A DNA stretch of 64,000 nucleotides from Halothiobacillus sp. (GTDB lineage Bacteria; Pseudomonadota; Gammaproteobacteria; Halothiobacillales; Halothiobacillaceae). Numbering within the stretch: position 1 is the stretch's first letter; each line of letters begins with the position of its first letter. The notes under the pieces were generated by a model. That model did no database searches. It was not told the DNA's origin and worked only from the letters and a program-made list of their open reading frames with translations. The stretch lies in NCBI GenBank assembly GCA_024635755.1, contig JAGXIF010000002.1, positions 1 to 64,000 on the forward strand, given 5' to 3'. Of the stretch, positions 52,941 through 61,012 are shown piece by piece. A program made the translations under genes and the position numbers.

Positions 52941-52995
52941 TCAGGTGGCCCACCTGATGTAGAAGGCCCGGCAAGTCATGTTGTCGGGCTTTTTT
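52941..52995 (+). terminator. Double hairpin terminator after the dienelactone hydrolase gene
   Basis: First a perfect TCAGGTGG-C-CCACCTGA palindrome (52941-52957), then GCCCG...CGGGC (52966-52989) with an inner CAA/TTG pairing and a T6 run. The second element is a classic intrinsic terminator for rightward transcripts. Confidence 0.8.
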
Positions 52996-53251
52996 ACGGG
53001 TCACGAGTGCCCATTGGCGATTGGCTCGGCGATCTCGGATATCGTGGACATAGCGGCGCGACGGCCGAAGCGGGCGCTTCCTAACGGATGCCTTGTCGGG
53101 AGACCACCCGGTGGGGGACTCGATTTCCCCGAGGCGGCGGGAACTGACCCTCGATCCGGCGCAACCCGCATCGCTGGTTCGCCACAACCTCCGTCTAAAC
53201 TCCAGACAGGCGACTACCTGAAAGCCCTACTAACCCCAAGGTGTCCGAAAC
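52996..53251. other. Upstream region of the dikinase-like gene
   Basis: Apart from the terminator at its left edge I see no ORF, repeat or strong promoter match in this 256-base leader of the 992-aa gene. Confidence 0.4.
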
Positions 53252-56230
53252 ATGCCCGCCGTATTCACTCGCCTGCCACGACTCCGACACGCCCGGACCA
53301 TTGCAGTGGCCATGCTGGTCGCGCTGACGATGTTCGCGGCGGGTAGACCGGCGCTGGCCGACGCGGCACCGCCGCAACCCAGCGCCGCCGAGATGCGAAG
53401 CTGGGTGGAGGCGATGAAAGATGCCCCACGCGGGCCGTTCAGCCGCATTCGTTGGTTCTGTGAGGACGGCACGGTCCGGCCTCCCGAGCCGTATGCCTGT
53501 CGACCACACGGCGGCGGGGTACAACATGGCGAATGGAGCGACCGGACAGTGGCGATCCGTGAGCAGGGCTTTCTGATCGCCACGCTGCTGGCTGACCTGG
53601 ACCCTGCCAATCATGTCGGCGACGACCCTCACCTGGACGCACTGCGACAGATACTGCTCGAACGTTTTCTGATCCGCTTCGACGACGGCTGGATCTTCCA
53701 TCAGGCGCGTTTTTACCGCGGTGCGATCCAGGTCGAGGACGAGCAACGCAAGGCCCGCGAGCTCCTGCTCGCCATGATCAACGATCCGGACTGGCGCCGA
53801 AACGAGCGTTACCTGCTGCTGCGCGAGGCCGTCCGCCTATTGCCGGTCAACGGCGACCAGCCGGCCGCCACCCGGGTGCGGGAACTGTCGACCCGGGTTG
53901 CCAAGGAAGACCCCGACTTCCAGGATCTGCGGGTCAAAATCCACGGCATGCCGGACGCCGGCGATGCCCAGCGCGTTCGCCGGTACGCCCGCGACCAGGG
54001 CAAGACGGACCTGGCAGAAGATTACCAGCGGCTGGCCGACGAGCTCGATGTCCTCTACGAACCGCAGACCGCAATCCGGCGACTGGAGATGCTAGCCAAC
54101 GAAAGTCGCGGCCGGCCGATCGAATCGATGCTGCGCGAGGCGGCCGACCGCCTCGACCGGGCAGGCTCACTCGACATCCGACTGGACCTGACGGCCGAAT
54201 ACGCAACGGCCTGGCGCGGCCGGGTTCTCGGCGACGACCGGCTGCTCGATGCCGTCGACCGACTGCGCCTGCTGCAGGCCGGCCTGGCGCTGGAACAGGA
54301 GGCCTATGCCGTGGGCAGCCGCCTGGCCGAGACGACAGAACAGGCCGACCGGCGCCGGCAGATCGGCTGGCTGGCCGATCTCGCCGCGGCACTCCATGGC
54401 AGCGGGTTCCTCTCCGGCCGCCAGCTCGAGCAAGCCACCGGCCGCATCGACGGCCTGGTCGGCGCCGACGAGCCCCGCGCCGACGCCTGGGCCGCCGCAC
54501 TGCGATATCTCGCGAGAATCCCGCAGTGGGTCCAGCGCGCCATGGGCTACCACTTCGACCCCACCATCGAGCGCTGGTCCATGATCACGCCCCTGGCCAC
54601 CCACTACATTCCCGACCGGCTGCGGGACAGCCCGCTGCTGCCCTACACGCGCGTGCTCGATCGCCTGCTCGAGGACGCCAACGCCCGGCTTGGCATCCGC
54701 CACGATGTATTCGGCGAGGAAACGGCCTCCGGCCTGCGCGCCCTCAATCCCGGCCTGCGGCGCGGCGTACTGCTCGAGGCACCCGACGAACCGAATGATT
54801 TCCGCGAGGACGGCATCTACCTGATGGCCTCGACCACCCCCGAGCTGCCGCCGGTGGCGGGCATTCTCACCCGTGGCGAGGGCAGTTCGCTCTCGCACGT
54901 GCAACTGCTGGCCCGCAATCTCGGGATTCCCAACGTGGTGGTCGACGATGCGCTGATGCCGCGACTCGAGGCCCGTCTGGGCGAGCGTGTCGTGCTCGCG
55001 GTGACACCTCGCGGGCACGTGCAGCTCGCCGCCGACGGCCCCAAATGGGACCAGGTCTTCGGGGCCGATCCTCGCGGCGAGGAGGTGATCATCCGCCCGG
55101 ATCTCGACAAGCTCGACCTCGCGACGACCCAGATGCTGCCGCTGGCGGGACTGCGGGCCAGCGACTCCGGTCGCCGTGTCGGTCCGAAGGCCGCCAACCT
55201 GGGCGAGCTGGCACACTACTACCCCGAGTGGGTCAGCCCCGGGCTGGTCGTTCCGTTCGGCGTTTTCCGCGCGCTGCTCGACCGCCCCATCGAGGCGGGC
55301 GGGCCAACGGTCTTCGACTGGATGCGCGGGGAATACGATCGGCTGGCCGCCATCGAGGACAGCGAACAGCGCCGCGAGGATGCACGAGAGATGCTCGCCC
55401 GCCTGCGCGAGTGGATCACGACCACCGACCCGGGCGAGGCATTCCGGACACGATTGCGACAGGCGCTGGAGGAACAGTTCGGCCGCAGCGACACCCCCGG
55501 CGTGTTCGTGCGCAGCGACACCAACGTCGAGGACCTGCCCGGCTTTACCGGTGCCGGGCTCAATCGCACGGTCGCCAATGTGGTCGGCTTCGAGTCGATC
55601 GTGGATGCCATCCAGGCGGTCTGGGCCTCACCCTTCGCCGAGCGCGCCTATGCCTGGCGCCAAGCACACATGCCCGACCCGGAGCACGTCTACCCGGCCG
55701 TGCTGCTGCAGCAGACCGTGCCCGCGGACAAATCCGGCGTAATGGTCACCACCGACATGCAAACCGGCGATCGCGACTGGCTCACCATCGCCGCCAATGA
55801 GGGGGTGGGTGGCGTGGTCGACGGGCAGAGCGCCGAGGAGCTGCGCGTGCACCGACGCAGCGGCGAGGTCCGCCTGCTCGCCCAAGCCACCGCACCCGCT
55901 CGCAGCGAACCGGTACCGGGCGGCGGCATGCGCCGCGTGCCCGCCTCCGCGCCGGAAGAACTGCTCACACCGACCGAGATCGACCAGCTTCGCCGGCTGG
56001 CCAACGACGTCGAGGCCCGCTTCCCGCTGCCCGCCAACAACGGCACACCACCCCCGGTGGATATCGAGTTCGGCTTCGTCGACAGCCGACTGGTGCTGTT
56101 CCAGATCCGTCCCCTGGTCGAGAACCGCCAGGCCCGGCGCAATCTTTATCTCATTGAGCTCGACCGGGCACAAGAATCGCCGGACGGCGGCATGATCGAC
56201 CTCGACAGCCCTCCCCGCCCCGGCAACTGA
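53252..56230 (+). CDS. Exported PEP-synthase/dikinase-like protein (swivel plus ATP-binding domain)
   Basis: A 992-aa protein with an N-terminal signal peptide (IAVAMLVALTMFAAGRPALADA). Residues 40-500 are mostly helical with no recognised domain. A phosphohistidine swivel domain follows (about 500-610; RGEGSSLSHVQLLARNLGIPNVV, His near 549). The C-terminal 350 residues are a PEP synthase-type ATP/pyruvate-binding domain: GPKAANLGEL, GVFVRSDTNVEDLPGFTGAG, DIEFGFVDSRLVLFQIRPL. This swivel-then-ATP order, without the PEP TIM barrel, is that of glucan water dikinases rather than PEP synthase. The signal peptide implies a periplasmic ATP-dependent enzyme, which is highly unusual. The substrate is unknown; an envelope polysaccharide is conceivable. 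Two exported serine hydrolase genes and a nucleotide-transporter-like gene follow. Confidence 0.8.
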   Translation: MPAVFTRLPRLRHARTIAVAMLVALTMFAAGRPALADAAPPQPSAAEMRSWVEAMKDAPRGPFSRIRWFCEDGTVRPPEPYACRPHGGGVQHGEWSDRTVAIREQGFLIATLLADLDPANHVGDDPHLDALRQILLERFLIRFDDGWIFHQARFYRGAIQVEDEQRKARELLLAMINDPDWRRNERYLLLREAVRLLPVNGDQPAATRVRELSTRVAKEDPDFQDLRVKIHGMPDAGDAQRVRRYARDQGKTDLAEDYQRLADELDVLYEPQTAIRRLEMLANESRGRPIESMLREAADRLDRAGSLDIRLDLTAEYATAWRGRVLGDDRLLDAVDRLRLLQAGLALEQEAYAVGSRLAETTEQADRRRQIGWLADLAAALHGSGFLSGRQLEQATGRIDGLVGADEPRADAWAAALRYLARIPQWVQRAMGYHFDPTIERWSMITPLATHYIPDRLRDSPLLPYTRVLDRLLEDANARLGIRHDVFGEETASGLRALNPGLRRGVLLEAPDEPNDFREDGIYLMASTTPELPPVAGILTRGEGSSLSHVQLLARNLGIPNVVVDDALMPRLEARLGERVVLAVTPRGHVQLAADGPKWDQVFGADPRGEEVIIRPDLDKLDLATTQMLPLAGLRASDSGRRVGPKAANLGELAHYYPEWVSPGLVVPFGVFRALLDRPIEAGGPTVFDWMRGEYDRLAAIEDSEQRREDAREMLARLREWITTTDPGEAFRTRLRQALEEQFGRSDTPGVFVRSDTNVEDLPGFTGAGLNRTVANVVGFESIVDAIQAVWASPFAERAYAWRQAHMPDPEHVYPAVLLQQTVPADKSGVMVTTDMQTGDRDWLTIAANEGVGGVVDGQSAEELRVHRRSGEVRLLAQATAPARSEPVPGGGMRRVPASAPEELLTPTEIDQLRRLANDVEARFPLPANNGTPPPVDIEFGFVDSRLVLFQIRPLVENRQARRNLYLIELDRAQESPDGGMIDLDSPPRPGN

Positions 56231-56255
56231 TTGCGATTCATTCAACGGTTCCGTT

Positions 56256-57557
56256 ATGACCTATGCTCAAGGCATGCAACGACTAACACGCCCTTTCTCG
56301 ACCGGGGTCACGCCGCTGATCGTCGGCGGCCTGCTCGCCCTCATCGCCACCAGTGCCGGCGGCTACCCGCTGGATGCCGCCGAGGAAACCGGCATCCAGC
56401 GCCTGGAGGGCTACCGACTCGCCAACGAGGGCCTGATCGGTGGCAACCGAGTGCCTCCCGGCGCCCTGCTCGACCGGGAGCAGATCCTTCTGCGGCTGGT
56501 CGACCGGCCCGATTTCCAACTCCCACCGGTCGATCGGGAACTGACTCGCCGCATCGTCCACCTGCTGGGCGCCCAGGCGCCGCGCTACAGCGTCAGCGTC
56601 CTCGACATCAGCGACCCGGCCAACCCCGTCTATGCCGACCACAACGGCGAGGCCCGGCGCAATCCCGGCAGTGTGGGCAAGGTGATGCTGGCCACGGCCC
56701 TGCTCCAGGCTCTGGCCGACCTCCATCCCGACGACATCGAGGCCCGCCAGCGTTTGCTGCGCGAGACCCAGGTCACCGCCGACGAATTTATCCAGTGGGA
56801 TAGCCACTCGGCGCCGTTCTGGCGACCGGAGGAGCAGCGTTTCCTGCGCCGTCCGTTACGAGTGGGCGACAGTGCCAACCTCTGGACCTGGCTGGACTGG
56901 GCGCTCTCGGCCAGTTCCAACGCCGCGGCGAGTGCCGTGATGAAGGAGTTGATGCTGATCCGTCATTTCGGTAAGGATTACCCCGTGTCTCCCGAGAGGG
57001 AGCAGGAATTGTTCGGGGGGATGTCCTGGCAGGCGCGCAGCGATCTGCTGGTCGACAGCCTGCTTACCCCGCTGGAACGCAACGGGATCGATCCGGAGAA
57101 ACTCCGCCAGGGGTCGTTTTTCACCAGCACGGGAAAGCGCCGCGTGGGTGGCACCAACAGTATCGGCAGCACCCGGGAGTTGATGCGCCTGCTGGTGAAG
57201 ATGGAGAAGGGAGAACTAGTGGATGCCTGGTCGAGCCGGGAACTCAAGCGACTGCTCTATATGACCCAGCGGCGCATCCGCTACGCCTCGTCACCGGCAC
57301 TCAAGGATGCCGCGGTGTTCTTCAAGTCCGGATCGCTCTACAAGTGCGACCGGGAGAAGAACCCAGATTGCGGCAAGTACCGCGGCAACGTCTACAACCT
57401 GATGAACTCGGTGGCCATCGTGGAGTGGCCCGCGGGCGACCCCGAGCTGGTCTACCTGGTGACGCTGACCTCGAACGTGCTGAACGTCAACTCGGCCGTC
57501 TCCCATCAAACCTTCGCCACCCGGCTGCACCGGATCATGCAGGCCCGGCATCAGTGA
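56256..57557 (+). CDS. Exported serine hydrolase, penicillin-recognising fold (1)
   Basis: A 433-aa exported protein with a beta-lactamase/D,D-peptidase-type active site. A signal segment (LIVGGLLALIATSAGG) is followed by SVGK as the SxxK motif (RRNPGSVGKVMLA), SSN as the SxN motif (ALSASSNAAASAVM) and KSG in place of KTG (VFFKSGSLYKC). Two Cys near the end (CDREKNPDC) could form a disulfide. It starts 25 bases after the dikinase-like gene, so the two are probably co-transcribed. It could be a peptidase, esterase or a catalytically altered receptor; there is no reason to call it a resistance enzyme. The translation start may be six codons further in (56274). Confidence 0.83.
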   Translation: MTYAQGMQRLTRPFSTGVTPLIVGGLLALIATSAGGYPLDAAEETGIQRLEGYRLANEGLIGGNRVPPGALLDREQILLRLVDRPDFQLPPVDRELTRRIVHLLGAQAPRYSVSVLDISDPANPVYADHNGEARRNPGSVGKVMLATALLQALADLHPDDIEARQRLLRETQVTADEFIQWDSHSAPFWRPEEQRFLRRPLRVGDSANLWTWLDWALSASSNAAASAVMKELMLIRHFGKDYPVSPEREQELFGGMSWQARSDLLVDSLLTPLERNGIDPEKLRQGSFFTSTGKRRVGGTNSIGSTRELMRLLVKMEKGELVDAWSSRELKRLLYMTQRRIRYASSPALKDAAVFFKSGSLYKCDREKNPDCGKYRGNVYNLMNSVAIVEWPAGDPELVYLVTLTSNVLNVNSAVSHQTFATRLHRIMQARHQ

Positions 57558-57580
57558 GACGTTGCCGGGGTGTGACCGGG

Positions 57581-57700
57581 ACTCGCGCCTGCCGGCGCGA
57601 TTCGTTTGCAGAGAAAACTCCCACAATCGGCTCGTCCCGCCGTAACAAGAACTCGTATGGGAGCGAGCCCCGCTCGCGAAAGCCGCACCAGCGGCCGTCC
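57581..57700. repeat. REP-like palindromic element, copy 2
   Basis: Module B (CGCGCCTGCCGGCGCG-ATTCG, 57581-57604) comes first here, then module A (GTATGGGAGCGAGCC with GCTCGCGAAAGCCGCACCAGCGGCCGTCC, 57655-57700). Compared with copy 1 the stem bases change in a paired way (GCGGGCC/GCCCGC versus GCGAGCC/GCTCGC), showing the hairpin is kept. It lies between convergent genes. Confidence 0.65.
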
Positions 57701-57790
57701 CGGTTGAAGGCTGCCCGGTAACCGAAACCCCGCAACCTGGACGACGTCGATGACGATCAGGCAGCCGGTTTCAGGCGATCCCTATACCGA

Positions 57791-58684
57791 TCAGAGACCG
57801 GCGGTGCGCATCGGGGCATCCATGATGATGCCATCGAGCTCGACGATGAGTTGCTTGAGCCAAGTGCCGCCACGGGGGTTCTGCGCCAGGGCCACCGCGA
57901 TGTAAGTGCGCCCCTCATGCTCGACGATGGCACTGTCCGCATGCCAGTCGCGCCAGCTACCGGACTTGCGGTAGATCAGCGCGTCCGGTGAATCGGCCAG
58001 CAATCCGCCGACGAACTTGTGCTGGATGGCGGGATGGCCGAGGATGACCTTCATCTGGCGCGAGCGCTTGGGCGAAACCAGTTGGCCTGTCTCGAGCAGG
58101 TAGTAAAATCGGGCCACCTGGAAGGCGGTTGCCCCGTGCGACAGGTTGTGCAGCGGATCGCGCGCATAGGCGGTGCCCCGACCATACTCCTTGCCCACCC
58201 AGAGTCCGCCGTTACGCTTTTCGTCGTAGAGACGATATTTGGGCGAACGCAGCAGGTCGTTGATGTAGTCACGACCCACACGCCGGATCATCTCGGTGGC
58301 CGCGGCATTCGAGGACCGGCGGATCATGCGGGTCATCAGGTCGCGCGTCTCGCCGTCGAATGTCAGACTACCCTCCTCGATGCGCTCGAATGCCGCCAGC
58401 AGGATGGCGATCTTAGGCAGGCTGGCCGCATAAAGCATCTCGTCGCCGTTGACCTGTGCGAGACGGGGACGATCCGGCCGGGTGACGTCGACCAGGGCCA
58501 CGGCCAGCTGACCGGCACGCACCCCAGCATCCAATTGCAGGCGGTCGATGCGCTCCTCGAGCTTGGCCTGCAGCGTGGGGTCAACAGCGGTCCCCAAGGC
58601 ACCGGATTCGCTCGGCACCGCCGCCTGCGCCGTGGCAATCAGACCGAACCAGAGCACGGGAAACGTCAACAGTCGCCGCAACAT
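57791..58684 (-). CDS. Exported serine hydrolase, class A beta-lactamase-like fold (2)
   Basis: A 297-aa exported protein with signal peptide LLTFPVLWFGLIATAQAAVP. SxxK as SLPK (MLYAASLPKIAILLAAFE), SxN as SSN (IRRSSNAAATEMI), and KSG (YRKSGSWRDWHADSAIVEH). Size and order match class A-like serine hydrolases, but there is no Glu166-type omega loop that I can point to, and such proteins in this context are often peptidases. A GGAGGAGAGAAGG ribosome binding site is strong. It is convergent with hydrolase 1 and divergent from the transporter gene. Confidence 0.83.
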   Translation of the reverse strand: MLRRLLTFPVLWFGLIATAQAAVPSESGALGTAVDPTLQAKLEERIDRLQLDAGVRAGQLAVALVDVTRPDRPRLAQVNGDEMLYAASLPKIAILLAAFERIEEGSLTFDGETRDLMTRMIRRSSNAAATEMIRRVGRDYINDLLRSPKYRLYDEKRNGGLWVGKEYGRGTAYARDPLHNLSHGATAFQVARFYYLLETGQLVSPKRSRQMKVILGHPAIQHKFVGGLLADSPDALIYRKSGSWRDWHADSAIVEHEGRTYIAVALAQNPRGGTWLKQLIVELDGIIMDAPMRTAGL

Positions 58685-58794
58685 AGGCCTTCTCTCCTCC
58701 GGGGATTACCCGGATAGATAACAAAAGTGCTCGAAACCTTAACCGATAAATCGTGCAAAGTCATGCTGATAGCATCATCAAGGATCGAAAAGCG

Positions 58795-60063
58795 ATGAAC
58801 ATGCCGTTCCAGGGAAGCGCCTACGTCATGCGCGGCATGCTGTTGTTCGCGAACTTCTTTTTGATCATCGCCGCCGTCTACCACCTCAAGCCCGCCAGCC
58901 GCTCGATCTTCATCAGCTCGCTGGGGGCGGACTTCCTGCCCTACGTCTGGATCGCGACAGCAGTGGTCCTGGGCCTGACCATCGGCCTGTACAACCGCCT
59001 GATCGCCTACTACTCGCGCATCCACGTCGTGCTGGGGAGCTGCGCGATCGCCATTGGCATATTGCTGGTCTTCTACCGGCTGCTCAACGACAGTGGCTTT
59101 GTCCAGGCCTTCGCCTTCTACATCTTCGTCGACATGCTCAGCGTGATCCTGGTCGAGCAGTTCTGGAGCCTGACCAACACCATATTCAGCACGATCGAGG
59201 GCAAGCGTTGGTACGGATTGATCGCCACCGGGGGCCTGGTCGGCGGCGTGGTGGGCGGCATCGCCTCGAGCACGCTGATCCGCCAGTTCGGGCTGCAGAC
59301 CATGGACCTGTTGCCGATCGCGGCGGGCATCATCGCCCTGTTGATCGCGCTGACCCTGCTGATGGGGAGGCTGGGCCTCTACGAAGAAAAACCCGGCGTG
59401 GGCAACCACGAACAGGCCTCGACCGGCGATTGGCGGGCCATCCTGCATCATCGCTACCTGCTGCTTATCGCCGCCATCCTGCTGCTCGCCCAGATTGCCG
59501 AGCCCATCATCGAGTACCAGTTCATGCAGATGGTCGAATCGACCATCGAGGGGCGCGATGCGCGCACCGCCTACCTGGGTGCATTCTTCAGCGTGCTGAG
59601 TGCCGTGGCCATCGGCATCAATCTCGCGATCACGCCGCTGGTGCATCGCTGGCTGGGGGTGCTCGGCGGGCTGTTTGTCCAACCCCTGGCCGTGTTGGTG
59701 GGAAGCCTGTGGTTCATCTCCCAGGCCACGCTGCAGGCCGGCGCCTTCCTCAAGATCGCCGACCGTGGCCTGTCCTATTCGATCAACCGCGCCTCGAAGG
59801 AGCTGCTGTACGTGCCGATCGCGCCACTGCTCATGTTCCGCGCCAAAGCCTGGATCGACATGTTCGGCTACCGGCTGTTCAAGGTGGCCGGCTCCCTGCT
59901 GATCCTGCTGCTCACCCAGTGGCTGCCCTGGAGCATCGATGCGGTGCACCTGAGCTGGCTGGTGCTGGGCTTCTGCCTGGTCTGGATGTTCGCCCTCACC
60001 CGCCTGGGTGTTCGCTATCGCGACATCCTCGTCCGAGCCGACGCCATCAAGGCCGGAGGCTAG
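58795..60063 (+). CDS. ATP/ADP-translocase-like (NTP/NDP exchanger family) membrane protein
   Basis: A 422-aa inner-membrane protein with about 11-12 helices. Segments such as FWSLTNTIFSTIEGKRWYGLIATGGLVGGVVGG and LSYSINRASKELLYVPIAPLLMFRAKAWIDMFGYRLFKV resemble the Tlc nucleotide transporter family (NTP/NDP antiporters of intracellular bacteria and plastids) and its free-living MFS-like relatives. Substrate residues cannot be assigned, so nucleotide transport is only likely by family. I use the ATG at 58795 with AAGGA upstream. It diverges from hydrolase 2. Its proximity to an exported ATP-binding protein makes nucleotide supply to the periplasm an attractive idea. Confidence 0.72.
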   Translation: MNMPFQGSAYVMRGMLLFANFFLIIAAVYHLKPASRSIFISSLGADFLPYVWIATAVVLGLTIGLYNRLIAYYSRIHVVLGSCAIAIGILLVFYRLLNDSGFVQAFAFYIFVDMLSVILVEQFWSLTNTIFSTIEGKRWYGLIATGGLVGGVVGGIASSTLIRQFGLQTMDLLPIAAGIIALLIALTLLMGRLGLYEEKPGVGNHEQASTGDWRAILHHRYLLLIAAILLLAQIAEPIIEYQFMQMVESTIEGRDARTAYLGAFFSVLSAVAIGINLAITPLVHRWLGVLGGLFVQPLAVLVGSLWFISQATLQAGAFLKIADRGLSYSINRASKELLYVPIAPLLMFRAKAWIDMFGYRLFKVAGSLLILLLTQWLPWSIDAVHLSWLVLGFCLVWMFALTRLGVRYRDILVRADAIKAGG

Positions 60064-60117
60064 GCACATACTGCCTCGGCCCGCGTCGTCGATCCGTGCA
60101 AGGGCTCCGTATAAAAA

Positions 60118-60143
60118 GGCCCGGATCGTTACCGATTCGGGCC
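60118..60143 (-). terminator. Intrinsic terminator of the NfeD-slipin operon
   Basis: GGCCCGGATCG-TTAC-CGATTCGGGCC forms an 11-bp stem. On the minus strand it is followed by TTTTTATA, giving a terminator for the slipin gene. In the other direction CCTTCGATT follows, so it may also slow rightward transcripts. Confidence 0.75.
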
Positions 60144-60177
60144 CCTTCGATTGCCTGTTGATCCGTTGCCAGCCGCC

Positions 60178-60981
60178 TTAGCCGCCCTGATCGCCTTGGC
60201 TACCCTGCCCGCGCTGGGCGAAATGGCCGGTGAATTCCTGGAAGGCGTTGGTCAGCTCGATCGGCAACGGGAAGAACACCGCACTGGTCTTGCCGTTGGT
60301 GGACATGTCCGCCATGGTCTGCAGGTAGCGCAACTGCAGCGCGGCGGGGCTGTCCTTCATCATGTCGGCAGCCTGCACCAGTTTCTCGGCGGCCTGCAGT
60401 TCGCCCTCGGCGTGGATGACCTTGGCACGACGTTCGCGCTCGGCCTCGGCCTGGCGGGCGATCGCGCGGATCATGGATTCATCCAGGTCGACATGCTTGA
60501 TCTCGACGTTGGTCACCTTGATGCCCCAGGCGTCGGTCTGCTTGTCGAGGATGGTCTGGATGTCATTGTTGAGCTTGTCGCGCTCGGAGAGCATCTCGTC
60601 GAGATCGTGCTTGCCGAGCACTGAGCGCAGCGTGGTCTGGGCCAGCTGGCTGGTGGCGGCGTAGTAGTCCTCCACCTGGATTACGGCCCGTTCCGCGTCC
60701 ACCACGCGGAAATAGAGCACGGCATTGACCTTCACGGTGACGTTGTCCTGCGAGATCACGTCCTGGCTGGGTACGTCCAGGGTGATGATGCGCAGGTCCA
60801 CCTTGACCATCTGCTGAATCACCGGCACGACGATGACCAACCCCGGCCCCTTGACTCGCTGGAACCGGCCCAGAAAGAACACCACGCCACGCTCGTACTC
60901 GCGCAGCACCCGCAACGACATGGCGATGAGGGCGACGAGCACGACCAGCGGCACGACCAGAAATCCGAAATTGCCTAGCAT
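60178..60981 (-). CDS. Slipin (SPFH/stomatin-like) protein
   Basis: A 267-aa SPFH protein. One N-terminal membrane helix ([22 protein letters not shown]) precedes the SPFH domain: [31 protein letters not shown], the [28 protein letters not shown] region and a coiled-coil tail ([26 protein letters not shown]). It is the classic slipin/YbbK type. It forms a pair with the upstream NfeD protease, which cleaves stomatin C-termini in archaeal homologues. Ribosome binding site AGGAGAAGGA. Confidence 0.93.
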   Translation of the reverse strand: MLGNFGFLVVPLVVLVALIAMSLRVLREYERGVVFFLGRFQRVKGPGLVIVVPVIQQMVKVDLRIITLDVPSQDVISQDNVTVKVNAVLYFRVVDAERAVIQVEDYYAATSQLAQTTLRSVLGKHDLDEMLSERDKLNNDIQTILDKQTDAWGIKVTNVEIKHVDLDESMIRAIARQAEAERERRAKVIHAEGELQAAEKLVQAADMMKDSPAALQLRYLQTMADMSTNGKTSAVFFPLPIELTNAFQEFTGHFAQRGQGSQGDQGG

Positions 60982-61012
60982 GTCCTTCTCCTGTTATCGA
61001 TACAGACTTGTA

